Shown piece after piece: positions 1-7,269 of a stretch of 64,000 nucleotides of DNA. The DNA is from an uncultured Saprospiraceae bacterium (GTDB taxonomy: Bacteria; Bacteroidota; Bacteroidia; Chitinophagales; Saprospiraceae). A program made the translations under genes and the position numbers. Below the pieces are notes generated by a model that saw nothing but the letters and a program-made list of their open reading frames with translations, did no database searches and was not told where the DNA came from. Where the stretch lies: contig CAKZUK010000070.1 of NCBI GenBank assembly GCA_937921775.1, positions 1 to 64,000 on the forward strand. Direction: 5' to 3'. How positions within the stretch are numbered: position 1 is the stretch's first letter; every line of letters begins with the position of its first letter.

Positions 1-807
1 CACTTCTTCTAGCGTTTTGAATTGTCCATTGTGCATGTAAGGAGCGGTGAGGGCTACGTTTCTCAAGCCGGGTACTTTGAACTTACCGAGATCAGTACTG
101 TCCTTTGTAATTTTAAAACGCCCAGAATCGTTTAGCTCCAAGCTTCCATCAAATAAGCCAGTATTTCGAAATTCATCGCCTGTAAAATCAGGACTAAAAT
201 GACAATCAAAACATTTTGCTTTTTCGCTACGAAACAAAGCTCTTCCCCTGATTTGAGAAGCGGACATAGCAGTGCTATCAATATCATTCAACCAAAGGTC
301 ATGTGGCGCAGAACCATCGCTCTCCAAACTTCGAATAAACTCTGCCAAAGCCTTTAAAACTAAAGCGGAATCTGGCGCACTCGAATATATCTCATCAAAA
401 GCATTTAAGTAGAATTCCGTTTCTTGAACACGCTGAATGGCCGTTATAAAGTCAAGATGCATTTCCAAGGGATCTTCGATGGGACCAATTGCCTGCTCTT
501 CCAATGTAGCAGCTCTACCATCATAAAAAAAGTAGGGTCGAAAAGCCATATTCATGACTGAAGGTGTATTTCGAAGCCCAATGCTATCCCCCACTCCTTT
601 TGAGAATGCTAAGGTATCGGCAAAGGCAAATTCTGGTTGGTGGCAACTGGCGCATGAGATGCTGCGGTCCAGCGATAAGATTTTATCAAAAAACAACTCC
701 TTTCCTAGTTCAACTTCAGTAGACACAGGTTCCCGAGTCGTTTCTACCTTTGCAATAAAGCTTAACAGAAAGAATAGTAATATCGAAATAGTTGTAATAC
801 CCTTCAT
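1..807 (-). CDS. Di-haem cytochrome c peroxidase (3' end outside window)
   Basis: Periplasmic di-haem peroxidase of the CcpA/MauG family, which reduces hydrogen peroxide with electrons from small cytochromes. The 269 visible codons start at ATG 807 with a signal peptide (KGITTISILLFFLLSF). Two c-type haem sites are present, CASCH at residues 52-56 and CFDCH at 199-203, together with the family signatures RNTPSVMN, YDGRAATLEEQA, VPGLRNVALTAPYMHNG. The gene runs off the left edge, so the last part of domain 2 is missing here, not mutated. It follows the two YeeE-type genes by 46 bases on the same strand, so it is probably the last visible gene of the rhodanese operon and would share its upstream CRP-like operator. 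The family call is firm; the physiological substrate (hydrogen peroxide or a protein) is inferred. Confidence 0.93.
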   Translation of the reverse strand, partial: MKGITTISILLFFLLSFIAKVETTREPVSTEVELGKELFFDKILSLDRSISCASCHQPEFAFADTLAFSKGVGDSIGLRNTPSVMNMAFRPYFFYDGRAATLEEQAIGPIEDPLEMHLDFITAIQRVQETEFYLNAFDEIYSSAPDSALVLKALAEFIRSLESDGSAPHDLWLNDIDSTAMSASQIRGRALFRSEKAKCFDCHFSPDFTGDEFRNTGLFDGSLELNDSGRFKITKDSTDLGKFKVPGLRNVALTAPYMHNGQFKTLEEV

Positions 808-853
808 GAAGATCTAAAAATTTTGACTTAATCTCTCACAAAGATATGGAAAA

Positions 854-1267
854 TTAATGAGGCAATCTTGGCTTTAACATCCCATAAACAAGTGCGCCTA
901 ACAGAGCACTTCCTATCACAACTAAAATAATCCAATGTCCCTGCCCTAATAAAGTATACAAGGGTCCTGGACAAGCCCCTGTCAGTGCCCATCCCAATCC
1001 GAATATGGTACCTCCCAAGATACTGGCTACGTAGGTTTTGGGCTTATCACCGAAGGTAATGGTTTCGCCAAAATGGTTTTTCATTTTACCTGATTTAATC
1101 AGAAAATGCATGATGGCACCAGCGACTACAGCGACTCCAATGATTCCATACATGTGAAAACTTTGGAAACGAAACATCTCTTGAATTCGAAACCAAGAAA
1201 CTGCTTCAGACTTTGTCATTACTATTCCAAAAAGGATACCTACAAAAAGAAATTTTAATAATTTCAT
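854..1267 (-). CDS. DUF6691/YeeE-type sulfur transporter, small half
   Basis: Inner-membrane protein of 137 residues with about four membrane segments. It matches the short YeeE/YedE half (DUF6691) that accompanies a second YeeE protein in many Bacteroidota and Proteobacteria. The conserved cysteine motif GACPGP (Cys99) is present. In characterised YeeE proteins, membrane-embedded cysteines relay thiosulfate, so import of thiosulfate or another reduced sulfur compound is the likely role. It lies 19 bases downstream of the larger half, so the two probably form one split transporter. The exact substrate cannot be read from sequence. Confidence 0.88.
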   Translation of the reverse strand: MKLLKFLFVGILFGIVMTKSEAVSWFRIQEMFRFQSFHMYGIIGVAVVAGAIMHFLIKSGKMKNHFGETITFGDKPKTYVASILGGTIFGLGWALTGACPGPLYTLLGQGHWIILVVIGSALLGALVYGMLKPRLPH

Positions 1268-1286
1268 ATTCTATTCTGCTTAAAAT

Positions 1287-1865
1287 TTATGATAAAATAA
1301 GTGGCAATAAAACAAAAGTGGTTAAAAGCCCTCCAATGAAAAAACCAATAACTGCTACAAGTGAAGGCAACTGAAGATTAGACAATCCACTAATTGCGTG
1401 TCCGGACGTGCAACCACCTGCATAGCGTGTTCCAAATCCAACCAAAAAGCCACCAACTACCATTAGTAAAATTCCTTTTAGAGATGTCAACATTTCAAAA
1501 TTGAATAAATCATGAGGAATAAAACCTAATCCCTCGTCAAGCGTTCGGGGGGTCTGAATTCCAAGTTCACTCAAATCCGCTATAGTCGCTGAAGAGATCT
1601 GAACTGGCTCAGGACTTCCCAAGAAGTTGACCGCAATCCCACCTCCAATAATGGCACCCGCCACAAAAACCAATAGCCAATCGTGCTTTTTCCAATCGTA
1701 GTTAAAATAGTCGGCTATCTTTCCAGCACCACCAATACTACACATTGCTTGAAATGAAGAGGAAACTCCAAATCGCTGCCCCAAATAAATCAACAAAAAC
1801 ATCACGAAGGCAATCATAAGTCCTGAAATGGACCAGTGCCAAGGTTGGGAGATAAATTCTATCAT
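1287..1865 (-). CDS. YeeE/YedE family sulfur transporter, large half
   Basis: A 192-residue inner-membrane protein with about five hydrophobic segments. The diagnostic motif RYAGGCTSGHAISG occurs near residues 147-160 with Cys152, and a second cysteine lies in the QAMCSIGG motif (Cys42). These are the cysteines expected to carry sulfur through the membrane in the YeeE family. It sits between the rhodanese-like gene (66-base gap) and the DUF6691 half (19-base gap), all on the minus strand, the usual neighbourhood of sulfur-handling operons. Thiosulfate is the best-known substrate for the family; sulfide or persulfide sulfur export or import is also possible. Confidence 0.88.
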   Translation of the reverse strand: MIEFISQPWHWSISGLMIAFVMFLLIYLGQRFGVSSSFQAMCSIGGAGKIADYFNYDWKKHDWLLVFVAGAIIGGGIAVNFLGSPEPVQISSATIADLSELGIQTPRTLDEGLGFIPHDLFNFEMLTSLKGILLMVVGGFLVGFGTRYAGGCTSGHAISGLSNLQLPSLVAVIGFFIGGLLTTFVLLPLILS

Positions 1866-1931
1866 TATTATTTTTATTACTAATTAAATATTTTCCTTCT
1901 AAGTTAAGTAGGTGCTTAAGTAGTTTTGATT

Positions 1932-2294
1932 CTAAATCCTTCCTCTTCTCCAGCAGCGATAACCACCCTCTAAATTAAAAATTTGATCTTTTTCAAAACC
2001 ACCATTTCTCATTAATGCGCAAGCTCTTACACTTTTATGCCCTGTATGGGAATAAACAAATACATCGTTCCTATCTTTATAAGGTTCAATACGCTCCCAA
2101 AAGTCATCTGACTGGTAACTAATATTGATCGCCTTTGGAATACTCCCTTTTGCAAATTCATCAGGGCTACTTACATCGATGATAACCGAATCTCGAGACT
2201 TGATTAACTTACGTTGAAATGTTTTTGCTTCCAAGTTTTTAAACAAAGAGTCAAGTGTATTCTCCTGAGTGGACTTTTCAGAATAATTTTTCAT
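1932..2294 (-). CDS. Rhodanese-like domain protein with Cys-to-Ser active site
   Basis: A single rhodanese fold of 120 residues with no signal peptide. The fold landmarks are present: VIIDVSSPDEFAKGSIPKAINI (residues 37-58) and FNLEGGYRCW (106-115). The active-site loop that normally reads C-x-x-G-x-(R/K)-S reads SHTGHKS, putting Ser82 where the persulfide-forming Cys should be; the usual DVR motif is also DVS. Cysteines remain at 92 and 114 but not in the loop. It is therefore predicted to lack ordinary sulfurtransferase activity and may bind or sense sulfur species, or be a structural partner of the YeeE transporter that follows. It is the first gene of the operon and is preceded by a CRP-like operator. 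Confidence 0.9.
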   Translation of the reverse strand: MKNYSEKSTQENTLDSLFKNLEAKTFQRKLIKSRDSVIIDVSSPDEFAKGSIPKAINISYQSDDFWERIEPYKDRNDVFVYSHTGHKSVRACALMRNGGFEKDQIFNLEGGYRCWRRGRI

Positions 2295-2324
2295 GCTTGG
2301 TGGTTAGGATCTTATTATTCAATC

Positions 2325-2332
2325 CAAAGTAA
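2325..2332 (-). promoter_or_regulatory. -7 type promoter box for the rhodanese operon
   Basis: On the minus strand the bases read TTACTTTG, one mismatch from the Bacteroidota -7 consensus TAnnTTTG. It lies 31 bases before the rhodanese start and 21 bases after the CRP-like palindrome at 2354-2369. No -33 TTTG is evident, as might be expected for an activator-dependent promoter. No transcript data support it. Confidence 0.45.
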
Positions 2333-2353
2333 CAGCTATAATAGCTGCCTTGC

Positions 2354-2369
2354 TGTGATCTATATCACA
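2354..2369. promoter_or_regulatory. CRP-like operator TGTGATCTATATCACA
   Basis: A 16-base palindrome with perfect TGTGA and TCACA arms and a six-base spacer, identical in design to the Escherichia coli CRP consensus. Its centre is about 36 bases upstream of the last base of the TTACTTTG box, so roughly 40 bases before a likely transcription start, the place where CRP/FNR proteins act as class II activators. The Crp-family protein at 4281-4934 has the recognition residues (R-E-x-x-x-R) that read TGTGA in CRP. A near-identical site at 5342-5357 has the same promoter geometry. Confidence 0.75.
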
Positions 2370-2435
2370 TAAAATACAAAAGAGTGTATTAAGCAACAAT
2401 CAAATTAACTGCTAAATGTCCTGCCTATCTAAGCC

Positions 2436-4094
2436 TTACAAAATCGCTTCGCGTTTCTTAGATGAAGTAATTAATTCAAGCTCTTGTTTTGTATTAGCTA
2501 CAATATTTGAGTTATTCAATTTCGCAGCAGCAGCACTTTGACCTTTTAATGAGAGCAATCTACGTGGATGACGTTTTAATGATTTTTCAAAAATAGCTAA
2601 AGCCGCTTCTGGTTTGTTTTGCTCAAGCAACCATTCACCATAAGCTTCGTGAACAGGTTTGAGAATGACTGGAGGTCCAAAAGAATATTTTAAGCCTTCA
2701 TCCAATTCACTCGCCTTATCAAACCACTCTACTGCCTTTTCGTTTTCACCTTGTAGACTTGCACGAAATGCCTTTAGTTCCATTTCCATTACACTGACCA
2801 TGTCTATATCTAATTGGTTCGCTGGCTTATTCGCATAGCCTCCTGAACTGCACATTGCAAATTGCTTGTCGCCTAATTCCAGCATGGCTTTATTGCGATC
2901 AATTTCCATTGCCTTGATTACCTTAGTCAATTGCTCCTCATTTTTTTCATGATAGCTTCTCATTCCTTCAAGGAAAGAATACCCTGCCCTTTTTGTCAAA
3001 TTTAAGTTTTCGGTATCGATTTTAAGAAATGCGATAGCACCATCCCAAACATTATTTTCAACCATGTGCGCGCCTTTCATGGAGAGTAGGTAAGACTTTG
3101 ATACTTTACTTTTTGTTTCTTCATGATAGCCTTTCATCAAATTCATGACATGGGTAGCCTGTTCTGTTTCGCCTCTTTGCAAAAAACCGTATTGCAACCA
3201 GTTGAGTGCGTGGTAGCTGAGTGCATCCGTTTCCAAATTTTTACGTTTCATACGTTTGACACCTGCGTTCCAGGATGCGATGTTTGAGTTAACGACTTCG
3301 TTCCATTTCCCGAGTGCAACGTAAATGTGTGAAGGCATATGTAAAGCGTGTGCTGCGTCGGGTGCTGTTTTGGAGTAATTGTCAGCAGCGGTCTTCGCCA
3401 AATACGCGTGTTCAGGATCATCATAAGAATGAATTAGATAATGCAGTGCCCCAGGATGTTGCGGGTTTTCTTTGATGATACTTTGAGCGATTTGAGCACT
3501 TTTTTCGTAGAGTTCTTCATTCCTTCCATTTCGGGATGAGCCCAAAAGTGAGATGGCGTAAAATGCTGATACTTCGTGATGCTGTGGGTATTTTTTGGTT
3601 AAGGATTCCATGAAATTTTTATAAGCCAAATCCCGCTCATATTTAGTCCCCTCTCCTAGTAATAATTCAATGGCTTGAAAAAAGTCTTGCTCAATTTCAG
3701 TTTTCACTAGTAATAATCTACTTGCCGAATCGGGAGCTAATTTATTCAATGCAGCTACTGCATCTTCTTTTTCTTGTCGTTGCCAAAGTGTATGATTAAA
3801 AGTCATTGCCTCTCCCCAGTAAGCCATAACAAAAGTTGAATCCAATTGCTGTGCTTCTATGAAAGCTGCACGAGCATCTTCGTATTCAAAACTATGTAAA
3901 AGAAGCAATCCTTTTTCGAATGCTGCTTGCGCTACTTCTGCTCCAGTGACTTCGAATGAGACGTCTCCTAATTTTGATCCCTTTTGAACTGTGTCTGTAC
4001 TTGTTTCCTCTTCTTTAACAAACTCGGTGTTGCCACAAGAGGTAAATACAAAAATGGAGATAATAATAAATAGAATGGCTTTAGGTGTTTGCAT
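2436..4094 (-). CDS. TPR-repeat lipoprotein
   Basis: A 552-residue lipoprotein: signal sequence FIIISIFVFTSC with Cys20 as the probable lipidated residue, then many helical pairs of tetratricopeptide type (for example FEYEDARAAFIEAQQLDSTF and EAALAIFEKSLKRHPRR). TPR arrays mediate protein contacts; no catalytic motif is visible. The motif HALHMPSHIYVALGKW and the pairing HPGALHYLIHS are typical of a family of large TPR proteins common in Bacteroidota whose function is unknown to me. It lies between the Crp regulator (186-base gap) and the rhodanese operon (141-base gap, holding the CRP site), same strand. It is probably not cotranscribed with the rhodanese genes, because these have their own promoter signals. 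Confidence 0.85.
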   Translation of the reverse strand: MQTPKAILFIIISIFVFTSCGNTEFVKEEETSTDTVQKGSKLGDVSFEVTGAEVAQAAFEKGLLLLHSFEYEDARAAFIEAQQLDSTFVMAYWGEAMTFNHTLWQRQEKEDAVAALNKLAPDSASRLLLVKTEIEQDFFQAIELLLGEGTKYERDLAYKNFMESLTKKYPQHHEVSAFYAISLLGSSRNGRNEELYEKSAQIAQSIIKENPQHPGALHYLIHSYDDPEHAYLAKTAADNYSKTAPDAAHALHMPSHIYVALGKWNEVVNSNIASWNAGVKRMKRKNLETDALSYHALNWLQYGFLQRGETEQATHVMNLMKGYHEETKSKVSKSYLLSMKGAHMVENNVWDGAIAFLKIDTENLNLTKRAGYSFLEGMRSYHEKNEEQLTKVIKAMEIDRNKAMLELGDKQFAMCSSGGYANKPANQLDIDMVSVMEMELKAFRASLQGENEKAVEWFDKASELDEGLKYSFGPPVILKPVHEAYGEWLLEQNKPEAALAIFEKSLKRHPRRLLSLKGQSAAAAKLNNSNIVANTKQELELITSSKKREAIL

Positions 4095-4280
4095 ATCTTT
4101 TGGATTTAAGTCTTGAGTTTTTTAGCAAATTTACAAGTACTTAGTATTTTACAAATCAATAGTCATTGAGTACATAAAAACCAAGAATCCAAATATAGCA
4201 TTTTGCTTTAAAATAAAGAGATAAGTAAGCAGGTGTTCAATTTAAATTTCCTAATAACTTCTGATGTCTCAGCGCTTAGC

Positions 4281-4934
4281 TTAGGTATTCAGTTCGATGC
4301 GATTTCTGCCTAAAATGATCGCACCACTTTTTTCAAATTTTTTCAAAATTCGGGAAACGCCTTCACGAGATGAATTTAGGTCTAAAGCAATTTGCTGGTG
4401 GGTACCTAAGAGAATCTTAGAATTTAGGGCTTCAGATCTTGCGATTAGATAATTCTTTAGTCGCTCTTCCATATTATTGAAAACAATATTGTCGATGACT
4501 TCTACCAAATCAAGCATTCGATTATCATAAGCAGACATGACGAATCGGTTCCAACTTTTGTATTTCATCATCCATTCATCAACGAGTTTGATAGGCAAGC
4601 CGATAAAAGTAACATCGTCCTCAGCAATGGTTCTGATATCGCTTTTTTTACTAGCCATGCAACAAGAAAATGACATAGAACAGGTTTCACCACCTTTTAA
4701 GAAATAAAGAAAAATTTCATGGCCTCCGTCATTACCTTCACGCACCACTTTGATGCTTCCAGATATTACTAAAGGAACCATTGTAATATATCTCCCATAA
4801 TCCATCATGACTGTACCTGCCTTGGCATGCATCAATTGCCCTGCCTTAGAAATTTCTTCTACAAGCTTTGGCTCATTCAAGCTTGGGAAATGAGATCTGA
4901 CTAATTTATGTAATTCACTATTTATAGGTTCCAT
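4281..4934 (-). CDS. Crp/Fnr family transcriptional regulator with cysteine cluster
   Basis: A 217-residue regulator with an N-terminal cyclic-nucleotide-binding-type beta barrel (residues 15-125), a long dimerisation helix (about 128-160) and a C-terminal winged helix. The recognition helix reads SSREGVSRIL, with R190, E191 and R195 at the same spacing as the CRP residues that contact TGTGA. The cyclic-nucleotide phosphate-binding signature of CRP is not evident; instead the barrel carries a cysteine cluster, C85 and C91-C92 (GGETCSMSFSCCM), suggesting a redox, persulfide or metal signal. I chose ATG 4934 over the longer frame from 5057, because the extension starts inside a repeat element and starting here gives the usual family length. 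Two operators fitting its helix lie at 2354 and 5342. Confidence 0.9.
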   Translation of the reverse strand: MEPINSELHKLVRSHFPSLNEPKLVEEISKAGQLMHAKAGTVMMDYGRYITMVPLVISGSIKVVREGNDGGHEIFLYFLKGGETCSMSFSCCMASKKSDIRTIAEDDVTFIGLPIKLVDEWMMKYKSWNRFVMSAYDNRMLDLVEVIDNIVFNNMEERLKNYLIARSEALNSKILLGTHQQIALDLNSSREGVSRILKKFEKSGAIILGRNRIELNT

Positions 4935-5003
4935 GTCATTTTTGATTTCATTGACATTTACGAGATATATCGGAATAAAACAATCAGCTAGATGTTTCAT
5001 TAG

Positions 5004-5011
5004 CAAAAATA
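5004..5011 (-). promoter_or_regulatory. Candidate -7 box of the crp-family gene
   Basis: On the minus strand the bases read TATTTTTG, a full match to TAnnTTTG, 69 bases before the ATG at 4934 and just downstream of the inverted-repeat element. No -33 TTTG is found at the usual spacing. The box is short and could be chance. Confidence 0.35.
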
Positions 5012-5046
5012 CGATACAAAGACAAGAAAAAAGATAAAATGAAAGA

Positions 5047-5153
5047 TTCTTTGACAAATCCCGTGGTAGAATCCAATGATAAAATAAAATCAGCGTTCTC
5101 CTCGGACGCTTTTGCTTTTATTTTAACATTGGCCACTTTTATTTGTCAAAAAA
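5047..5153. repeat. MITE-like palindromic element, copy A
   Basis: A 107-base element with terminal inverted repeats TTCTTTGACAAAT and ATTTGTCAAAAAA (one mismatch), and an inner pair CCAATGATAAAAT/ATTTTAACATTGG. It is clearly homologous along its whole length to 18559-18663 and, with an internal deletion, to 28977-29025. The body contains no open reading frame. It lies immediately upstream of the crp-family promoter region and just past the candidate small-RNA terminator. Confidence 0.85.
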
Positions 5154-5157
5154 CGAA

Positions 5158-5194
5158 ATAAAAAAAGAGAGCCTCTTGTAAAAGTGACTCTCTT
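5158..5194 (-). terminator. Intrinsic terminator of the candidate small RNA
   Basis: On the minus strand a stem AAGAGAG (5194-5188) pairs with CTCTCTT (5171-5165) around a 16-base loop and is followed by TTTTTTTATTT. The T-run is on the minus side only, so the terminator is directional toward the crp-family gene. Confidence 0.7.
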
Positions 5195-5307
5195 AAACCT
5201 CAAAAAACCAAATGAAAATTCTTTATGCGCTTTAGCGCTATACTTATATTTTTTTAATTTAATATTAGGTATTAGCTACCTATGTATCAAAATTTATTTC
5301 TTTTCTT
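5158..5307 (-). ncRNA. Candidate Crp-controlled small RNA
   Basis: Between the promoter box at 5314-5321 and the terminator at 5158-5194 the minus strand offers a transcript of about 150 bases. It contains no ATG and no convincing reading frame from an alternative start. It has an internal GCGC-TAAA-GCGC hairpin (about 5228-5239) and ends in a stem followed by a run of seven T. The upstream operator TGTGATCTATGTCACA and the box TAACTTTG give it an activator-dependent promoter. The 5' end is estimated from the box, not observed. Alternatively the transcript could be a leader or attenuator of the crp-family gene beyond it, with read-through across copy A. Confidence 0.45.
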
Positions 5308-5313
5308 ATAAAA

Positions 5314-5321
5314 CAAAGTTA
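5314..5321 (-). promoter_or_regulatory. -7 box TAACTTTG of the candidate small RNA
   Basis: Full match to the Bacteroidota TAnnTTTG box on the minus strand, 20 bases downstream of the CRP-like site at 5342-5357. The rhodanese promoter has the matching pair at a spacing of 21 bases. The repeated geometry is the main reason to believe both. Confidence 0.5.
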
Positions 5322-5341
5322 CGGATATTTAGACGAAACTT

Positions 5342-5357
5342 TGTGATCTATGTCACA
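5342..5357. promoter_or_regulatory. CRP-like operator TGTGATCTATGTCACA
   Basis: A 16-base palindrome with perfect TGTGA/TCACA arms, differing from the site at 2354-2369 by one spacer base. It is 407 bases upstream of the crp-family start, with the candidate small RNA, its terminator and repeat copy A in between. The nearest open reading frame on the plus side is on the minus strand and reads toward it, so the site most likely serves minus-strand transcription. Confidence 0.7.
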
Positions 5358-5581
5358 TATCTATGATAAAAAAGGATAAAAGCATTTTATTCTTGAATAA
5401 GTCTTTTAAAATGGCGGTTTTTTTAATAAAAAAGAATCTACTATTAACTTTAATCCTACCTAAAGATAAACAAATAAGTATCCAATTCCTACGCTAATCA
5501 CCAAAAAAACAACAGGTCACACATTTACCTACCAAAATCAAATAATTTTATTTTTTCAAAAATTTTCGATCTGATGGGAAT
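5358..5581. other. Intergenic, nothing recognised
   Basis: AT-rich spacer between the CRP-like site and a degenerate open frame. I see no promoter pair, stable hairpin or reading frame worth naming. Confidence 0.5.
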
Positions 5582-5809
5582 TTACTGAGATTCCACGCTT
5601 CTAATCAATATACCATCAGTTCTAATTATTATAATGACAACAGACCCCACTTGCAAGGCACATCCATAATCCATTCTGAAGAAATAATGACCAAGCTTAA
5701 AATAGGTGTTTTTGGTAAATACCTTATTTCCGGAAACGGTACAGATACGCAGCTCGCCCTGAAAAGTCTTTATTATAGTTAAATTTAAAGGTAGTCTATG
5801 GCTTGACAC
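5582..5809 (-). pseudogene. Degenerate remnant resembling a T9SS C-terminal sorting domain
   Basis: A 75-residue open frame whose translation looks like the end of a type IX secretion type A sorting domain: GELRICTVSGNKVF resembles the strand-turn (LxIYNxxGxxVF), and GSVVIIIIRTDGILI resembles the final GxYxIxIRTDGxLI strand before the C terminus. No N-terminal part of a secreted protein precedes it, and the start is arbitrary. It lies directly downstream (4 bases) of truC on the same strand. It is best read as the leftover tail of a deleted cell-surface protein gene; a random open frame is the alternative. Confidence 0.35.
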
Positions 5810-5812
5810 CTT

Positions 5813-6529
5813 TTATTGTCCAGCCCCTTCAAACCAGTTCTGAATATCCAAAAATGCTTCGTCTAGCGGTGCGTTTATTATTAGTAGTTCATTGGTAAAT
5901 GGATGTGTAAAAGACATTTCCTTCGCGTGGAGTAACATTCTTTTGATTCCTAATTCTTCTATAAAATACTTGTTGTGTTTACAATCCCCGTATCTTTTAT
6001 CACCAATGATGGGATGGCGTAGGTGGGCAAAATGACGACGAATTTGGTGGCGACGACCGGTATCTAAGATGATTTCCAGAAAAGAATATCGTGAGGTCGG
6101 ATAACGATTAACGTGAAAGTCTTTTTCGATTTGTCCCAAATTCTTATAGTGTGTAATGGCTTCCTTAGCAGGTAGGTGTTCCTTGGTGACGAGTGGATAA
6201 TCAATCGTTCCAGATTCATCAAGAAAGCCGCGTACCATTGCTAGGTACTTTTTATGGATGGCTTTATCGCGCATCAGCTCAGATAATTTGCTCGCGGCTT
6301 CCTGTGTTTTCCCAAATATGAGAACACCCGAAGTAGGCCGATCTAAACGGTGAATTGGATAGATATATTGATCTAACTGGTTGCGCAACAACTGCAAAAC
6401 AAAGACTGTATCTTCCGATATTTTCGTCCGATGAACTAGTATATTTTTTGGCTTATTGATCGCTACAAAGTGAGCATCTTCAAAAAGGATGTCAAAGACA
6501 ATTGATTGGATGGTGGATTCTTCATTCAT
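5813..6529 (-). CDS. truC: tRNA pseudouridine(65) synthase TruC
   Basis: RluA-family pseudouridine synthase of 238 residues. The catalytic motif HRLDRPTSGVLIFG (residues 60-73) carries the nucleophilic Asp63. The segments NKPKNILVHR, GRRHQIRRHFAHLRHPIIGD and RMLLHAKEMSFTHPFT align closely along the full length with Escherichia coli TruC, which isomerises U65 in some tRNAs. The N-terminal S4 domain of RluC/RluD is absent, as expected for TruC. It is cytoplasmic. No operon partner is obvious; the next gene upstream is a lipoprotein 155 bases away. A different tRNA or rRNA target site in this phylum cannot be excluded. Confidence 0.9.
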   Translation of the reverse strand: MNEESTIQSIVFDILFEDAHFVAINKPKNILVHRTKISEDTVFVLQLLRNQLDQYIYPIHRLDRPTSGVLIFGKTQEAASKLSELMRDKAIHKKYLAMVRGFLDESGTIDYPLVTKEHLPAKEAITHYKNLGQIEKDFHVNRYPTSRYSFLEIILDTGRRHQIRRHFAHLRHPIIGDKRYGDCKHNKYFIEELGIKRMLLHAKEMSFTHPFTNELLIINAPLDEAFLDIQNWFEGAGQ

Positions 6530-6684
6530 AAACTGGCCGCTTCTGCAAAATGTGTCATTACTTTAAAATCACGTCCAAGGCATACACCAGATGGACAAAG
6601 AATATAGTCTGCGTTTTCCCAATTTGTGGAAAAAACTTAATAGGCATTTAACTCCTCTAAATAAGTGCTGGGTCAAACTACTTA

Positions 6685-7173
6685 TCAATTTTCAGTAAAT
6701 CGATCTGTTACAACTTCAGTCCCAAACAATATACAGCCATCACCCAAGAATATCTCTAAGCGATCCGTTTTTTTCCCAATTCCATTAAATGTTTCAAGAC
6801 CTATGGTAAAGGGTTCGATCATAAAAGTAGAATCAGAAGTAATCGTTCCCTGAAAATCAAAAAGGGTCTCCGTTGTATTTTTGATCATAACACTTACCAT
6901 CGTTTCAGAGACTTTAGCAATATCCACTGTGGCAGGAACAAGTCCTCCTTCGATTTGAGGAATAGCACAGGTAAATTCGACCATTTGACCTGTATAGCTA
7001 CTTACCAATTCATCAATAAAGCTATCTTCTTCATCTTTTTTGCAGGCTGAAAAGATGAAAATGAATAACAAACTCAAGCTTAGGTAACGGGACCAAATTA
7101 TTTGGCTTTTTCCGGTTCTGCCTGACACTGCCGAGTAGACAGGTTTTAAATAATTCCCTAAACGATTTTTCAT
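6685..7173 (-). CDS. Hypothetical lipoprotein
   Basis: An unrecognised protein of 162 residues. The segment LSLLFIFIFSACKKDEED is a lipoprotein signal with a lipobox and the acidic Bacteroidota lipoprotein export signal right after Cys, which predicts outer-membrane surface display. The mature part is about 115 residues, beta-rich, with no motif I know. The longer frame to 7209 would begin at TTG, so I prefer ATG 7173. Unusually, about 30 polar residues precede the signal peptide (including SAVSGRTGKSQ), which may mean the true start is lost or that an intergenic repeat was captured into the 5' end. It stands alone between truC and the methyltransferase. Confidence 0.65.
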   Translation of the reverse strand: MKNRLGNYLKPVYSAVSGRTGKSQIIWSRYLSLSLLFIFIFSACKKDEEDSFIDELVSSYTGQMVEFTCAIPQIEGGLVPATVDIAKVSETMVSVMIKNTTETLFDFQGTITSDSTFMIEPFTIGLETFNGIGKKTDRLEIFLGDGCILFGTEVVTDRFTEN

Positions 7174-7269
7174 GCGATTTTTTCTTAATAATTCAATTTT
7201 TGAAATCAAAATACGCCATTAGAACGCAAGAGATCAGTTCTTTGTTCCCTTAAGCAAAAATGAATTCAT

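Noticed and set aside
554-817. Plus-strand open frame of 87 codons
   Set aside because: It lies antisense to the cytochrome c peroxidase gene, whose haem motifs read on the minus strand.
5184-5366. Plus-strand open frame of 60 codons over the candidate small RNA
   Set aside because: Low-complexity Phe/Leu/Tyr-rich translation, antisense to the promoter and terminator signals.
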